Part shown: positions 23,812 to 31,608 of the stretch, piece by piece
Numbering within the stretch: the stretch's first letter is position 1
Layout of the letters: every line of letters starts with the position of its first letter
Assembly (NCBI GenBank): GCA_035293845.1
Contig: DATGMB010000280.1
Span: 1 to 34,862, forward strand
Length of the DNA stretch: 34,862 nucleotides
Direction: 5' to 3'
Source of the DNA: DATGMB01 sp035293845
GTDB lineage: Bacteria; Acidobacteriota; Terriglobia; Bryobacterales; Bryobacteraceae
The notes under the pieces: model-generated
What the model was told of the DNA's origin: nothing
The model's input: only the letters and a program-made list of their open reading frames with translations
Database searches by the model: none
Translations under genes and position numbers: made by a program

Positions 23812-25697
23812 GACGGCTGCCGATCCGCATTCTCGCCGTGCTGCTCTCCGGCGCGCTCGCCGCGCCCGTGTTCGCCCAGGATCTTCCGGCCGGCTCCAGG
23901 CTCCAGCTCTCGGTTCCGCTGCGCTGGTACGAGGCCCCCGTCATTCCGCCCGTGCGGCTCGCCAACTCCAGCCGCCTCTACAGCCTCATCCGCGCCGGCA
24001 ACCTCTACCTCACCGCGCAGGATGCCGTCGCGCTCGCCATCGAAAACAACCTCGGCCTGGAGGTCGATCGCTACGGCCCCCTCATCGCCCAATCCGGGTA
24101 TGAGCGCTCCAAGGGCGGCGGACCGCTGCGCGGCGTTCCCGGCGGCAATTCGCAGATTTCTTCGGTTAACAGCGGCGTCGGCGTCAACGGCACCACCGCC
24201 GCGGCCGGACTGAGCAACGGCGGCGGTAACGGTGGCGGCGGCGGCGGCGGCAATACCGTCATCCAGCAGGTCGGCGCCGTGACCCCGAATCTCGACCCGG
24301 TCCTGCAGGGCACGTTCAACTTTTCGCATCTCACACAGCCGCAGGCCAACACCGTCGTGAGCCAGACCCAGGCACTCATTCAAAGCGTTCGCGTTTATAA
24401 CACTACGCTGCAGGAAGGAACGCTCACCGGCGGCACCGTCGCCTACCGCGACTACGAGCAGCACCTTGCGGAAAACGCTCCCACCGATCTCCTCAATCCC
24501 GTCGCCGCCCCGCGCATGGACCTGACCTTCCGCCAGCAGCTCCTGCAGGGCTTCGGCGTCGCGCTCAACAACCGCTTCATCCGCGTTGCGGCGCTCAATA
24601 TCACCGCTTCGCGCGAGGCTTTCCGCGCCCGGTTGCTGGACCTCGTCACGAGCGTCCTGAATCTCTACTGGGATTACGTCGCCGCCGCCGATGAGCTCAA
24701 GATCCGCCAGCGCTCGCTCGCCGTCACGGAAAAGTTCGTCGAGGATACCAGGTACGAAATTTCCATCGGCGCCATCGCCGGCGTCGAGCTGCCGCGAGCC
24801 CAGGCCGAGCTCGCCCGCGGCCGCCAGGAAGTCTCCGTCGCCCAGGCCGCGCTGCGCCAACGCGCCATCGTTCTCAAGGAAGCCCTCAGCCACAGCGAGG
24901 ATCCCGCCCTCGAAGCCGCCGAAATCGTCCCCGCCGATCACATCGAGGTGCCCGGCGAGGAGTCCCTGCCGCCGCTCCGCGAAATGGTCGCCGAAGCGCT
25001 CAAGCGGCGGCCCGATGTCGCCGTCTCCGATCTTCAGGACCGCATGGACGAGATCAACCTCGCCGGCACCACCAACCCCCTGCTGCCGAACCTCCAGGTC
25101 ACGCTGCAGACCTACGACCGCGGCGTTGCCGGGACCCCGCAGCCCTCCGGCGGCACGCCGGACCGCTACTTCGTCGGCGGCCTCGGCAACGGCTTGGCCC
25201 AGGTGTTCCGCCGCGATTTCCCCAACAACATCGCCAATCTCTACTTCGGCATCCCGCTGCACAACCGCCAGGCGCAGGGCGATTACGGCATCGACCAGCT
25301 TCAGTTCCGGCAGTCGCAGCTCCGCGGCCAGCGCGACCGGAACCAGATCGTCGTCGATATCTCGAGCCAGGCCGCCGCGCTCCGCCAGGCCCGCGCCCGC
25401 TACGAGACCGCCCGGAATACGCGCATGCTCCAGGAGCAGTTGCTCGAAGCGGAGCGCCGCCGCTCCTACGGCCCGCAGACGTTCCAGTACATCATGACGG
25501 ATCAGCGCGCCCTGTTCGCCGCCGAGCTCTCCGAATCCGCCGCCGCCGCCGCGTACGTCCGCGCCCGCGTCGCGCTCGACCAGGTCCTCGGCGAAACGCT
25601 CGACAAGAACCACATCACGCTCGAAGAGGGCCTCGCCGGCCAGGTGCAGCGCCAGTCGCACATGCCGGACGTGGTGATGCCGCCCGCCCACCGCTAG
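23808..25697 (+). CDS. TolC-like outer-membrane channel protein, second of a tandem pair
   Basis: A 629-residue paralogue of the preceding protein with signal peptide MRRLPIRILAVLLSGALAAPVFAQ. It repeats the same order: SLIRAGNLYLTAQDAVALAIENNLGLEVDRYGP, a Gly-rich run (GGGNGGGGGGGN), QLLQGFGVALNNRFIRVAALNITAS, VLNLYWDYVAAADELKIRQRSLAVTEKFVED, RNFPN-like RRDFPNNIANLYFGIPLHNRQAQ, and a closing EGLAGQVQR where the partner has EAVAGEVKR. The ATGA overlap implies coupled translation and perhaps fixed amounts of both. A hetero-trimer or two alternative channels are possible readings (inference). Confidence 0.88.
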   Translation: MRRLPIRILAVLLSGALAAPVFAQDLPAGSRLQLSVPLRWYEAPVIPPVRLANSSRLYSLIRAGNLYLTAQDAVALAIENNLGLEVDRYGPLIAQSGYERSKGGGPLRGVPGGNSQISSVNSGVGVNGTTAAAGLSNGGGNGGGGGGGNTVIQQVGAVTPNLDPVLQGTFNFSHLTQPQANTVVSQTQALIQSVRVYNTTLQEGTLTGGTVAYRDYEQHLAENAPTDLLNPVAAPRMDLTFRQQLLQGFGVALNNRFIRVAALNITASREAFRARLLDLVTSVLNLYWDYVAAADELKIRQRSLAVTEKFVEDTRYEISIGAIAGVELPRAQAELARGRQEVSVAQAALRQRAIVLKEALSHSEDPALEAAEIVPADHIEVPGEESLPPLREMVAEALKRRPDVAVSDLQDRMDEINLAGTTNPLLPNLQVTLQTYDRGVAGTPQPSGGTPDRYFVGGLGNGLAQVFRRDFPNNIANLYFGIPLHNRQAQGDYGIDQLQFRQSQLRGQRDRNQIVVDISSQAAALRQARARYETARNTRMLQEQLLEAERRRSYGPQTFQYIMTDQRALFAAELSESAAAAAYVRARVALDQVLGETLDKNHITLEEGLAGQVQRQSHMPDVVMPPAHR

Positions 25698-25744
25698 CGG
25701 CGCTCTCCACCCGGCGGCGGCCCGCGCCGCGCTATCGTGGTTTC

Positions 25745-26359
25745 GTGCCCCATCGCGCCGTCATCTTCGACCTCGGCAAGACCCTCGTCCATTTCGATTT
25801 CCGCCGCGGCTACCAGGCGCTCGAGCCGCACTGCCCCTACCCCGCCGCCGAGATCCCCAAGCGCCTCGCCGCCACCGGACTGGTCGAGCGCTTCGAATGC
25901 GGCCTGGTCGAGCCGCGCGATTTCGTCGAGCGGATCGCCCAAGCCCTCGACCTCCGTTGCGGCTACGACGGTTTCTGCGAAATCTGGAGCTCCATCTTCA
26001 CCCACACCCTCGTCCCGGAAAGCATGCTCGAAGGCCTCCGCGCCCGCGGCTACCGCCTGCTGCTGCTCTCCAACACCAACGCGCTCCACTTCGACATGCT
26101 CCGCATCGCCTACCAACCCCTCCTGCGGCACTTCGACGACCTGATCCTCAGCTACGAAGTGCACGCCATGAAGCCCCAGCCTGCCATCTACGAGGCCGCC
26201 CTGGCGCGCGCCGCCTGCCGCCCTGAAGAATGCTTCTACACCGACGACATCCCCGAATACATCGCCGGCGCCCGCGCCTTGGGCATCGATGCCGTCCAGT
26301 TCCGCGACGCCGGCCAGCTCGCGCAAGAACTCACCGCCCGCGGCATCGCCTGGGAATAG
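25745..26359 (+). CDS. HAD-superfamily phosphatase, subfamily IA type
   Basis: A 204-residue HAD hydrolase. Motif I is AVIFDLGKTLVHFDF with nucleophile D9; the usual acid/base Asp two residues on is G11, as in YihX-like HAD proteins whose motif reads DLGNV. Motif II is LLLSNTN, motif III MKPQPAIYEAAL, and motif IV FYTDDIPEYIAGA. The cap is inserted after motif I (subclass I). The substrate is probably a small phosphorylated sugar or similar compound, by analogy only. The start is a GTG 47 bases after the TolC-like gene, with no strong ribosome site. Confidence 0.87.
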   Translation: MPHRAVIFDLGKTLVHFDFRRGYQALEPHCPYPAAEIPKRLAATGLVERFECGLVEPRDFVERIAQALDLRCGYDGFCEIWSSIFTHTLVPESMLEGLRARGYRLLLLSNTNALHFDMLRIAYQPLLRHFDDLILSYEVHAMKPQPAIYEAALARAACRPEECFYTDDIPEYIAGARALGIDAVQFRDAGQLAQELTARGIAWE

Positions 26360-26362
26360 CAA

Positions 26363-26399
26363 CTGTGTTCCCTCGGCGCCTCCGCGCCTCGGCGGTCAA
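26363..26399. repeat. Degenerate half of the CTCTGCG palindromic repeat
   Basis: CTGTGTTCCCTCGGCG...CCTCGGCGGTCAA resembles the closing half of the 94-base element (CTCTGTGCCCTCTGCGTCTCTGTGGTT) with several T-to-C type changes. It sits just after the HAD stop. Confidence 0.5.
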
Positions 26400-26600
26400 T
26401 CTCCATCCTCCCGCGCACCCCGCGTCCGATCCCCGCCCCCGCAACCCCGATCCCCAGGCCCCCAACCCAATACCCCGAGCCCCCTGACGGTTCCCAAACA
26501 CCGCGCCCCGCCCGCCCCGCTCGCCGAAGGCGCGCCGCGATGGCCGCCCCAATCCCCAACCCCCAATCCCCAACCCCCAATCCCCGCCCCCGCACCCCTG
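26400..26600 (+). repeat. Composite hairpin plus heptad repeat (copy C) and C-rich spacer
   Basis: This gene-free gap is extremely C-rich. From 26481 it matches the block at 34442 almost in order: CCCCTGACGGTTCCC, CGCGCCCC, then CCCCGCTCGCCGAAGGCGC with hairpin CGCC-GAA-GGCG (26522-26532), then CGCGAT-GGCCGCCCCAA, then CCCAATCCCCAACCCCCAAT. The first part (26400-26480) has irregular C-runs only. Two long copies 8 kb apart show it is a dispersed element. Confidence 0.85.
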
Positions 26601-26601
26601 T

Positions 26602-26607
26602 TAAAAT
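26602..26607 (+). promoter_or_regulatory. Probable -10 box of the first glycosyltransferase gene
   Basis: TAAAAT follows the heptads after a short C-rich spacer and stands six bases before the TTG start at 26614. The message would be leaderless or start one or two bases before the TTG. The -35 position falls inside the heptads. Confidence 0.5.
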
Positions 26608-26613
26608 CTCTCT

Positions 26614-27624
26614 TTGCCTGATTTCCTCGTATCGGTGGTGATCCCCACTCTGGCTGCGGATTCGAGGCTGCGGGAATGCGTGGAGGCCCTCAGGCGCCAG
26701 ACCATGCGGGACTTCGAGGTCATCGTCATCGATAACAGCGGCCAGGCGCTCGTCCGCCGCAACTCCGCCGCCCCCGGCGCGCGCGTGATCGAAAACCCGT
26801 CCAACCTCGGCTTCGGCGCCGCCGTCAACCAGGGCATCGCCGCCTCCGCCGCCCCCTTCATCGCCACCCTCAACGACGATGCCGTTCCCCACCCCCGCTG
26901 GCTCGAAGCCCTCACCGCCGCCCTCCGCGCCCGCCCCGATGCCGGCATGTGCGCCTCCCAGGTCCGCCTCTACGGCGAGCATCGCCTCGACTCCGCCGGC
27001 ATGCTCGTCGCCTTCGACGGCTCCAGCAAGCAGCGCGGCCAGGGCCGCCCGCCCGAAGATTTCCCCGTCCCCGAGGAGGTCCTGTTCCCCTCCGGCTCCG
27101 CTGCCCTCTACCGCCGCGCCATGCTCGATTCCATCGGCGCCTTCGATCCCGACTTCTTCCTCTACTGCGAGGACACCGATCTCGGCCTCCGCGCCCGCTG
27201 GGCCGGCTGGAAATGCCTCTACGCGCCCGGCGCCGTGGTCGAGCACCACTACTCCCATTCCGCCGGCGGCGCGTCTCCTCTGAAGGCCTACCTCGTCGAG
27301 CGCAACCGCCTCTTCGTCGTCGCCAAGAACTTCCCCGCCGGGCTCGCCGCCGCCGCCCCGTTCTATTCTCTGGCCCGCTACGCCTGGCACCTCCGCTACC
27401 TGCTCGAAGGACGCGGCAGCGCCGCCCGCTTCCGGGCCGAAGGCCACGCCGGTCCGCGCATGGCCTGGTACGTCCTCCGAGCGCACCTCTCTCTGCTCCG
27501 CCACGCCCCGCGCCTCCGCCGCCAGCGCCGCGAAATCCGCGCCCGCGCCCGCGTCACCCCGGCCGTGTTCCGCCGGCTCCTGCGCAGCCATTCCATCTCG
27601 CCGCGGAGGATCGCCGCCCTGTGA
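26614..27624 (+). CDS. GT2-family glycosyltransferase (rhamnosyltransferase-like)
   Basis: A 336-residue GT-A enzyme. SVVIPTLAADSRLRECVEALRRQT opens the nucleotide-binding fold, DFEVIVIDNSG and NPSNLGFGAAVNQGI are family hallmarks, the metal-binding site is LNDDAVPHP, and FLYCEDTDLGLRARWAG supplies the ED motif of GT2 enzymes of the WbbL/rhamnosyl type. The C-terminal 90 residues are basic and may touch the membrane. The start is TTG 26614; the fold begins within seven residues and no other start fits. It overlaps the next glycosyltransferase by GTGA, starting an apparent operon for envelope glycan or glycolipid synthesis. Confidence 0.9.
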   Translation: MPDFLVSVVIPTLAADSRLRECVEALRRQTMRDFEVIVIDNSGQALVRRNSAAPGARVIENPSNLGFGAAVNQGIAASAAPFIATLNDDAVPHPRWLEALTAALRARPDAGMCASQVRLYGEHRLDSAGMLVAFDGSSKQRGQGRPPEDFPVPEEVLFPSGSAALYRRAMLDSIGAFDPDFFLYCEDTDLGLRARWAGWKCLYAPGAVVEHHYSHSAGGASPLKAYLVERNRLFVVAKNFPAGLAAAAPFYSLARYAWHLRYLLEGRGSAARFRAEGHAGPRMAWYVLRAHLSLLRHAPRLRRQRREIRARARVTPAVFRRLLRSHSISPRRIAAL

Positions 27625-28379
27625 TCCGCCCCGGACCAGAGTCGCTCCTCATCATCGTTCCCGCCTGGAACGAAGAGGGCTGCATCGCCGACGTCGTCCA
27701 GGACATCCGCAGCCAGCTCCCCGAAATCCCCGTCATCGTCCTCGACGACGCTTCCTCCGACGCCACCCTCCTGCGCGCCCGCCAGGCCGGCGCCGGCGTC
27801 CTTCCGCTTCCCCATCACCTCGGACTCGGCGGCTGCGTCCAGGCCGGCTACAAGCTCGCCGCCGAACTCGGCTTCCAGTACGTCATCCGCGTCGATGGCG
27901 ACGGCCAGCACGACGCCCGTGACATCCCCCGCATCTTCGAAGCCCTTCGCTCCTCCGGCTGCGAAATGGTCATCGGCTCCCGCTACTGCGCCGGAGCCCG
28001 CATCCAGGAGCGCGGCCTCCGCGGCCTCGGCATCCGCTTCTTCCGCCTCGTCCTCCGCCCCATCCTCGGCCGCCGCGTCTTCGACCCCACCTCCGGCTTC
28101 GTCGGCGTCAACCGCCACGCACTCGACGTGTTCAGCCGCAGCTTCCCCCTCGACTACCCCGAAATCGAGGCCCTGGTCGTCCTGCAGCGCCGCCGTTTCC
28201 GGTTCCTCGAAATCCCCTGCAAATTCCGCCCCCGCCGCACCGGCCGCTCTTCCATTACGGCTCTCAAATCGATCTACTACATCTTTCACGTGCTCATGGG
28301 GGTGTTCGTCAACGTCCTCCGCTACGACCGCCGCTTCCACCGCCGGTCCCCCGGAGCGGAAATTCACTCCGAGAAATAA
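27621..28379 (+). CDS. GT2-family glycosyltransferase (dolichyl-phosphate-mannose-synthase-like)
   Basis: A 252-residue GT-A enzyme similar to polyprenyl-phosphate glycosyltransferases. Blocks: LLIIVPAWNEEGCIADVVQDI, VIVLDDASSDAT, HHLGLGGCVQAGYKLA, the catalytic VDGDGQHDARDIP, and GSRYCAGARI. A near C-terminal PTSGFVGVNRHALDVF and EIEALVVLQRRRFRFLEIP complete the family pattern. The GTG start overlaps the preceding TGA. It probably loads a sugar onto a lipid carrier that a membrane GT-C enzyme could use; the TMTC-like protein two genes on is a candidate partner (inference). Confidence 0.9.
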   Translation: MIRPGPESLLIIVPAWNEEGCIADVVQDIRSQLPEIPVIVLDDASSDATLLRARQAGAGVLPLPHHLGLGGCVQAGYKLAAELGFQYVIRVDGDGQHDARDIPRIFEALRSSGCEMVIGSRYCAGARIQERGLRGLGIRFFRLVLRPILGRRVFDPTSGFVGVNRHALDVFSRSFPLDYPEIEALVVLQRRRFRFLEIPCKFRPRRTGRSSITALKSIYYIFHVLMGVFVNVLRYDRRFHRRSPGAEIHSEK

Positions 28380-28733
28380 ATGCAGAGCCTTCTAAATATC
28401 ACCACCGTCCTCAGCGTTTTTCTCCTGCTGTTCGTGCTCTTCTCCGTGCGCCGCGCCCACATCCGCGTCGAATATTCGATGAGCTGGCTTCTCGCCGCCG
28501 GCGGCTTGCTCCTGCTCTCCCGCGCCCGCCCCGTGCTCGATTACGCCACCCGCCACTTCGGCATCCCCGATACCCCGCTCACCCTGTTCCTCGCTGCCGG
28601 CAGCGTCTTCCTGCTCATGTTCTTCCGCTTTTCCATGATCATCTCCGCGCTCCGCGACGACAACATCGCCCTCGCCCAGCGCGTCGCCATCCTCGAATTC
28701 CACATCCGCAGCCTCCAACAGACCCATGAGTAA
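28380..28733 (+). CDS. DUF2304 family membrane protein
   Basis: A 117-residue protein with three membrane helices (LLNITTVLSVFLLLFVLFSV; MSWLLAAGGLLLLSR; PLTLFLAAGSVFLLMFFRFSM) and a short C-terminal coiled-coil (ALAQRVAILEFHIRSLQQ). This layout is DUF2304, which commonly sits next to a DPM1-like glycosyltransferase, as here, and may anchor or assist it. The ATG follows the preceding TAA directly, and the end overlaps the next gene by eight bases. Confidence 0.85.
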   Translation: MQSLLNITTVLSVFLLLFVLFSVRRAHIRVEYSMSWLLAAGGLLLLSRARPVLDYATRHFGIPDTPLTLFLAAGSVFLLMFFRFSMIISALRDDNIALAQRVAILEFHIRSLQQTHE

Positions 28734-30483
28734 GAAAAAAGGCGTCGCTCCCCAGGGCTCCGCGCAGCCGCAGGCTTCCCGCAAAGCCGCCGAATCCCCA
28801 ACCCCCAATCCCCAATCCCTGCTGCTCGCAGGCGCCGCCCTGCTGCTCCTCGTCTGGGCCTACTCGCCCGCGCTCCACGGCCCCTTCCTCTTCGACGACA
28901 CGACGCTCCCCTTCGCCCTCCCGTCCTTCTCCGCCCCGCTCTCGCAGTGGATCCGCGGCGTCCGCCCCGTCCTCATGTTCACTTACTGGATCAACGCCGT
29001 GATGTCCGGCAACGACACCTTTTCCTACCACGCCTTCAATCTCGTCTTTCACGCCGCCACCACCGCGCTCGTCTTCGGAATCGTCCGCCGCCTCCTCGAA
29101 TGGTCGGGCACCATGGCGTCGCGCCGCACCCTCCTCGCCGCCTTCGCCGCCGCCGTCTTCCTGCTCCACCCCGTCCAGACCGAAGCCGTCGCCTATCTCG
29201 CCGGCCGCTCCGAAACGCTCAGCGTCCTGTTCGCCTTTGCCGCGTTCGCCGTCTTCCTCTACCGCCCCCGGCCCGCCATTCCCTGGACCACCGCCGCGGC
29301 TGTGCTTGCGCTGTTCGGCCTCGCCCTGCTCTCCAAGGAGCACACCATCGCGCTCCCCGCCCTTTTCCTCCTCACCGACTTCTGGTGGAACCCGGACAAG
29401 CCCGCCGCGGCCATACGCGCCAACTGGCGCCTCTATCTCCCCATGGCCGCCGCGGGCGCCGCCGGCGTCGCGTTTTTCTGGAATCTCATCCTCCATTCCC
29501 CCAGCGCCGGCTTCGGCTTGAAAGACCTGCCCTGGTATCAATACCTCTTCACCGAATTCCGCGCCATCTTCGTCTATCCCCGCCTCTTCCTTCTCCCCGC
29601 CGGCCTCGATGCCGATTGGGACTTCCCCTACTCCCGCACCCTCACCGATCACGGCGCCATCGCCGGCCTCATCGTTCTCGCTGCCTGCGTCTATGCCGCC
29701 TGGCATTACCGCCGCCGCTTCCCGCTCGCCACCTACGGCTTCTTCGTCTTTCTCGTCCTGATGGCCCCGACCTCCTCCGTCCTCCCCATCAAGGACCCCG
29801 TCGCCGAGCGCCGCCTCTACTTCTCCATGCTCGGCCTGCTCCTCATCGCCGTTGATTTCCTCGCGCGCCTCACCGCCGGTCGCCGCACCCTAGCCTGGTC
29901 CTGCGCCGCGGTGGCCCTCGCCGCCGCACTCGCGACCCATTCCCGCGCCGCCGTCTGGAGCGACGCCGTCACCCTCTGGCAGGACACCGCCGCCAAATCC
30001 CCCAACAAGTCCCGCACCCACTTCCAGCTCGCCGTCGCCTACACCGACGCCCAGCGCTACACCGACGCCATCGCCGAATTCGAAAAAACCGCCAGCCTCA
30101 CGAAGCCCGACTACAACCTGCTCGTCGATTGGGGCCTCGCCTACGACGCCATGGGCCGCCCCGACGATGCCCTCGCCAAGCTCCGCCAGGCCGCCGCCCT
30201 CGAGCGCACCGCTCACGTCTACTCCCAAATCGGCATGATCTACGCCAAGCAGCGCCGCTACCCCGAAGCCCTCGACGCCCTCGCCACCGCCGAAAAAATC
30301 GACCCCTCCTGGCCCCAAACTTATAACTACCGCGCCAAAATCTACTTCCAGCAGAACAATCTTGCGTCCGCCATCGCCGATTACCAGCACGCCCTCCAGC
30401 TCGACCCCACCCTCGCCGACGCCAAAGACGAATTAGCCCGCGCCCAGCTCATGCTCCTCCAACAATCGCAACCGCATCCCTGA
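28726..30483 (+). CDS. TMTC-like membrane protein with C-terminal TPR repeats
   Basis: A 585-residue protein: a charged cytoplasmic start, about 11 membrane helices to residue 410, then TPR repeats (about 430-575, e.g. NKSRTHFQLAVAYTDAQRYTDAIAEFEKT and QTYNYRAKIYFQQNNLASAIADYQHALQLDP). The first loop FLFDDTTLP (D57, D58) and HPVQTEAVAYLAGRSETLSVLFAF match the TMTC/GT-C family, whose eukaryotic members are O-mannosyltransferases using a lipid-linked sugar. Residues 24-31 (SPTPNPQS) are encoded by CCCCAAT repeat DNA. It may use the lipid-linked sugar made by the glycosyltransferase upstream (inference). Confidence 0.85.
   Translation: MSKKKGVAPQGSAQPQASRKAAESPTPNPQSLLLAGAALLLLVWAYSPALHGPFLFDDTTLPFALPSFSAPLSQWIRGVRPVLMFTYWINAVMSGNDTFSYHAFNLVFHAATTALVFGIVRRLLEWSGTMASRRTLLAAFAAAVFLLHPVQTEAVAYLAGRSETLSVLFAFAAFAVFLYRPRPAIPWTTAAAVLALFGLALLSKEHTIALPALFLLTDFWWNPDKPAAAIRANWRLYLPMAAAGAAGVAFFWNLILHSPSAGFGLKDLPWYQYLFTEFRAIFVYPRLFLLPAGLDADWDFPYSRTLTDHGAIAGLIVLAACVYAAWHYRRRFPLATYGFFVFLVLMAPTSSVLPIKDPVAERRLYFSMLGLLLIAVDFLARLTAGRRTLAWSCAAVALAAALATHSRAAVWSDAVTLWQDTAAKSPNKSRTHFQLAVAYTDAQRYTDAIAEFEKTASLTKPDYNLLVDWGLAYDAMGRPDDALAKLRQAAALERTAHVYSQIGMIYAKQRRYPEALDALATAEKIDPSWPQTYNYRAKIYFQQNNLASAIADYQHALQLDPTLADAKDELARAQLMLLQQSQPHP
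28793..28819 (+). repeat. CCCCAAT heptads inside the TMTC-like coding sequence
   Basis: CCCC-AA-CCCCC-AAT-CCCC-AAT-CCC, the same unit as the intergenic arrays, lies in frame near the 5' end of the gene and encodes SPTPNPQS. No hairpin or -10 box accompanies it. Confidence 0.8.
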
Positions 30484-30503
30484 TCCCGGCTTGCTCCGCG
30501 TAA

Positions 30504-30531
30504 TCTCTGCGTCCTCTGCGCCTCTGCGGTT
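30504..30531. repeat. Half copy of the CTCTGCG repeat
   Basis: TCTCTGCGTCCTCTGCGCCTCTGCGGTT is shared with the closing half of the element at 8785-8999. The opening half is missing. It sits just upstream of the next gene's -10 box. Confidence 0.75.
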
Positions 30532-30543
30532 CAAAACACGCGC

Positions 30544-30549
30544 GATAAT
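30544..30549 (+). promoter_or_regulatory. Probable -10 box of the racemase-family gene
   Basis: GATAAT stands six bases before GTG 30556, giving a leaderless-type promoter. The half repeat at 30504-30531 lies where a -35 would be. Confidence 0.4.
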
Positions 30550-30555
30550 ACCCTG

Positions 30556-31608
30556 GTGCGCCTCTCCCACCTGCTGACCGCGGTCGACGCCCACGCCTGC
30601 GGCGAGCCCGGCCGCGTCATCACCGGCGGCGTCCTCGACGTCCCCGGCGCCTCCATGTTCGAAAAAATGTGCTGGCTCCGCGGCCACGCCGACCACCTCC
30701 GCCTCCGCATGCTCCGCGAACCCCGCGGCTATCCCGCCGCCAACTGCAACCTCATCCTCCCGCCCACCTGCCCCAATGCCGACGCCGGCTTCGTCATCAT
30801 GGAACAGGTCGAATACCCGCCCATGTCCGGCACCAATACCATCTGCGTCGTCACCGTCCTGATCGAAACCGGCATGGTCCCCGTCACCGAGCCCATCACC
30901 CGCCTCACCCTCGAAACCCCCGCCGGCCTGATCGGCGTCGAAGCCGAAGTCCGCAACGGCAAGGCCCGCCGCGTCACCTTCCGCAACGTCCCCGCTTTCG
31001 CCACCCACCTCGACGCCTCCGTCGAAGTCCCCTCGCTCGGCACTGTCACCGTCGACGTCGCCTGGGGCGGCATGTTCTACGTCATCGCCGATGCCGCGCC
31101 CCTCGGACTCCGCCTCGCCCCGGATGAAGCCCGCGACATTGTCCGCATCGCCGAAATGATCAAGGCCGCCGCCCGCGAGCAGCTCCCCGTCGTCCACCCC
31201 GAAAACCCCGGCATCTCCGGCATCTCCATCGCCCAGCTCTCCGGCCTGCCCACCGTCCCAGGCGCCCATCGCCGCAATACCGTCGTCGTCTCCACCGGCG
31301 AACTCGACTGGTCCCGCCCCGCATCCTGGACCGGCATCCTCGACCGCTCCCCCTGCGGCACCGGCACCTGCGCCAAAATGGCCACGCTCTACGCCCGCGG
31401 CGCCCTCCCCATCGGCCAGGACTTCGTCCACGAAGGCATCCTCGGCACCACCTTCACCGGCCGCCTCGTCGAGGAGACCCGCGTCGGCCCCTACCCCGCA
31501 GTCGTCCCCACCCTCTCCGGCCAGGCCTGGATCACCGGCTTCGCCCAATACGTCCTCGACCCCGAGGACCCCTTCCCGAACGGCTTTACCGTAGGGGATA
31601 TATGGTGA
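30556..31608 (+). CDS. Proline racemase family protein with Ser/Cys active site
   Basis: A 350-residue enzyme of the proline racemase/hydroxyproline epimerase/trans-3-hydroxyproline dehydratase family. DAHACGEPGRVITGG at the start, GMFYVIADA in the middle and DRSPCGTGTCAKMA with catalytic C267 are diagnostic. The first catalytic position, usually MCGHNT, reads MSGTNT, with Ser at 91. Racemases and 4-hydroxyproline epimerases have two Cys; dehydratases have Cys and Thr, so Ser/Cys is a third type whose reaction cannot be assigned here. The GTG start is next to a -10 box. It overlaps the following gene by seven bases. Confidence 0.9.
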   Translation: MRLSHLLTAVDAHACGEPGRVITGGVLDVPGASMFEKMCWLRGHADHLRLRMLREPRGYPAANCNLILPPTCPNADAGFVIMEQVEYPPMSGTNTICVVTVLIETGMVPVTEPITRLTLETPAGLIGVEAEVRNGKARRVTFRNVPAFATHLDASVEVPSLGTVTVDVAWGGMFYVIADAAPLGLRLAPDEARDIVRIAEMIKAAAREQLPVVHPENPGISGISIAQLSGLPTVPGAHRRNTVVVSTGELDWSRPASWTGILDRSPCGTGTCAKMATLYARGALPIGQDFVHEGILGTTFTGRLVEETRVGPYPAVVPTLSGQAWITGFAQYVLDPEDPFPNGFTVGDIW

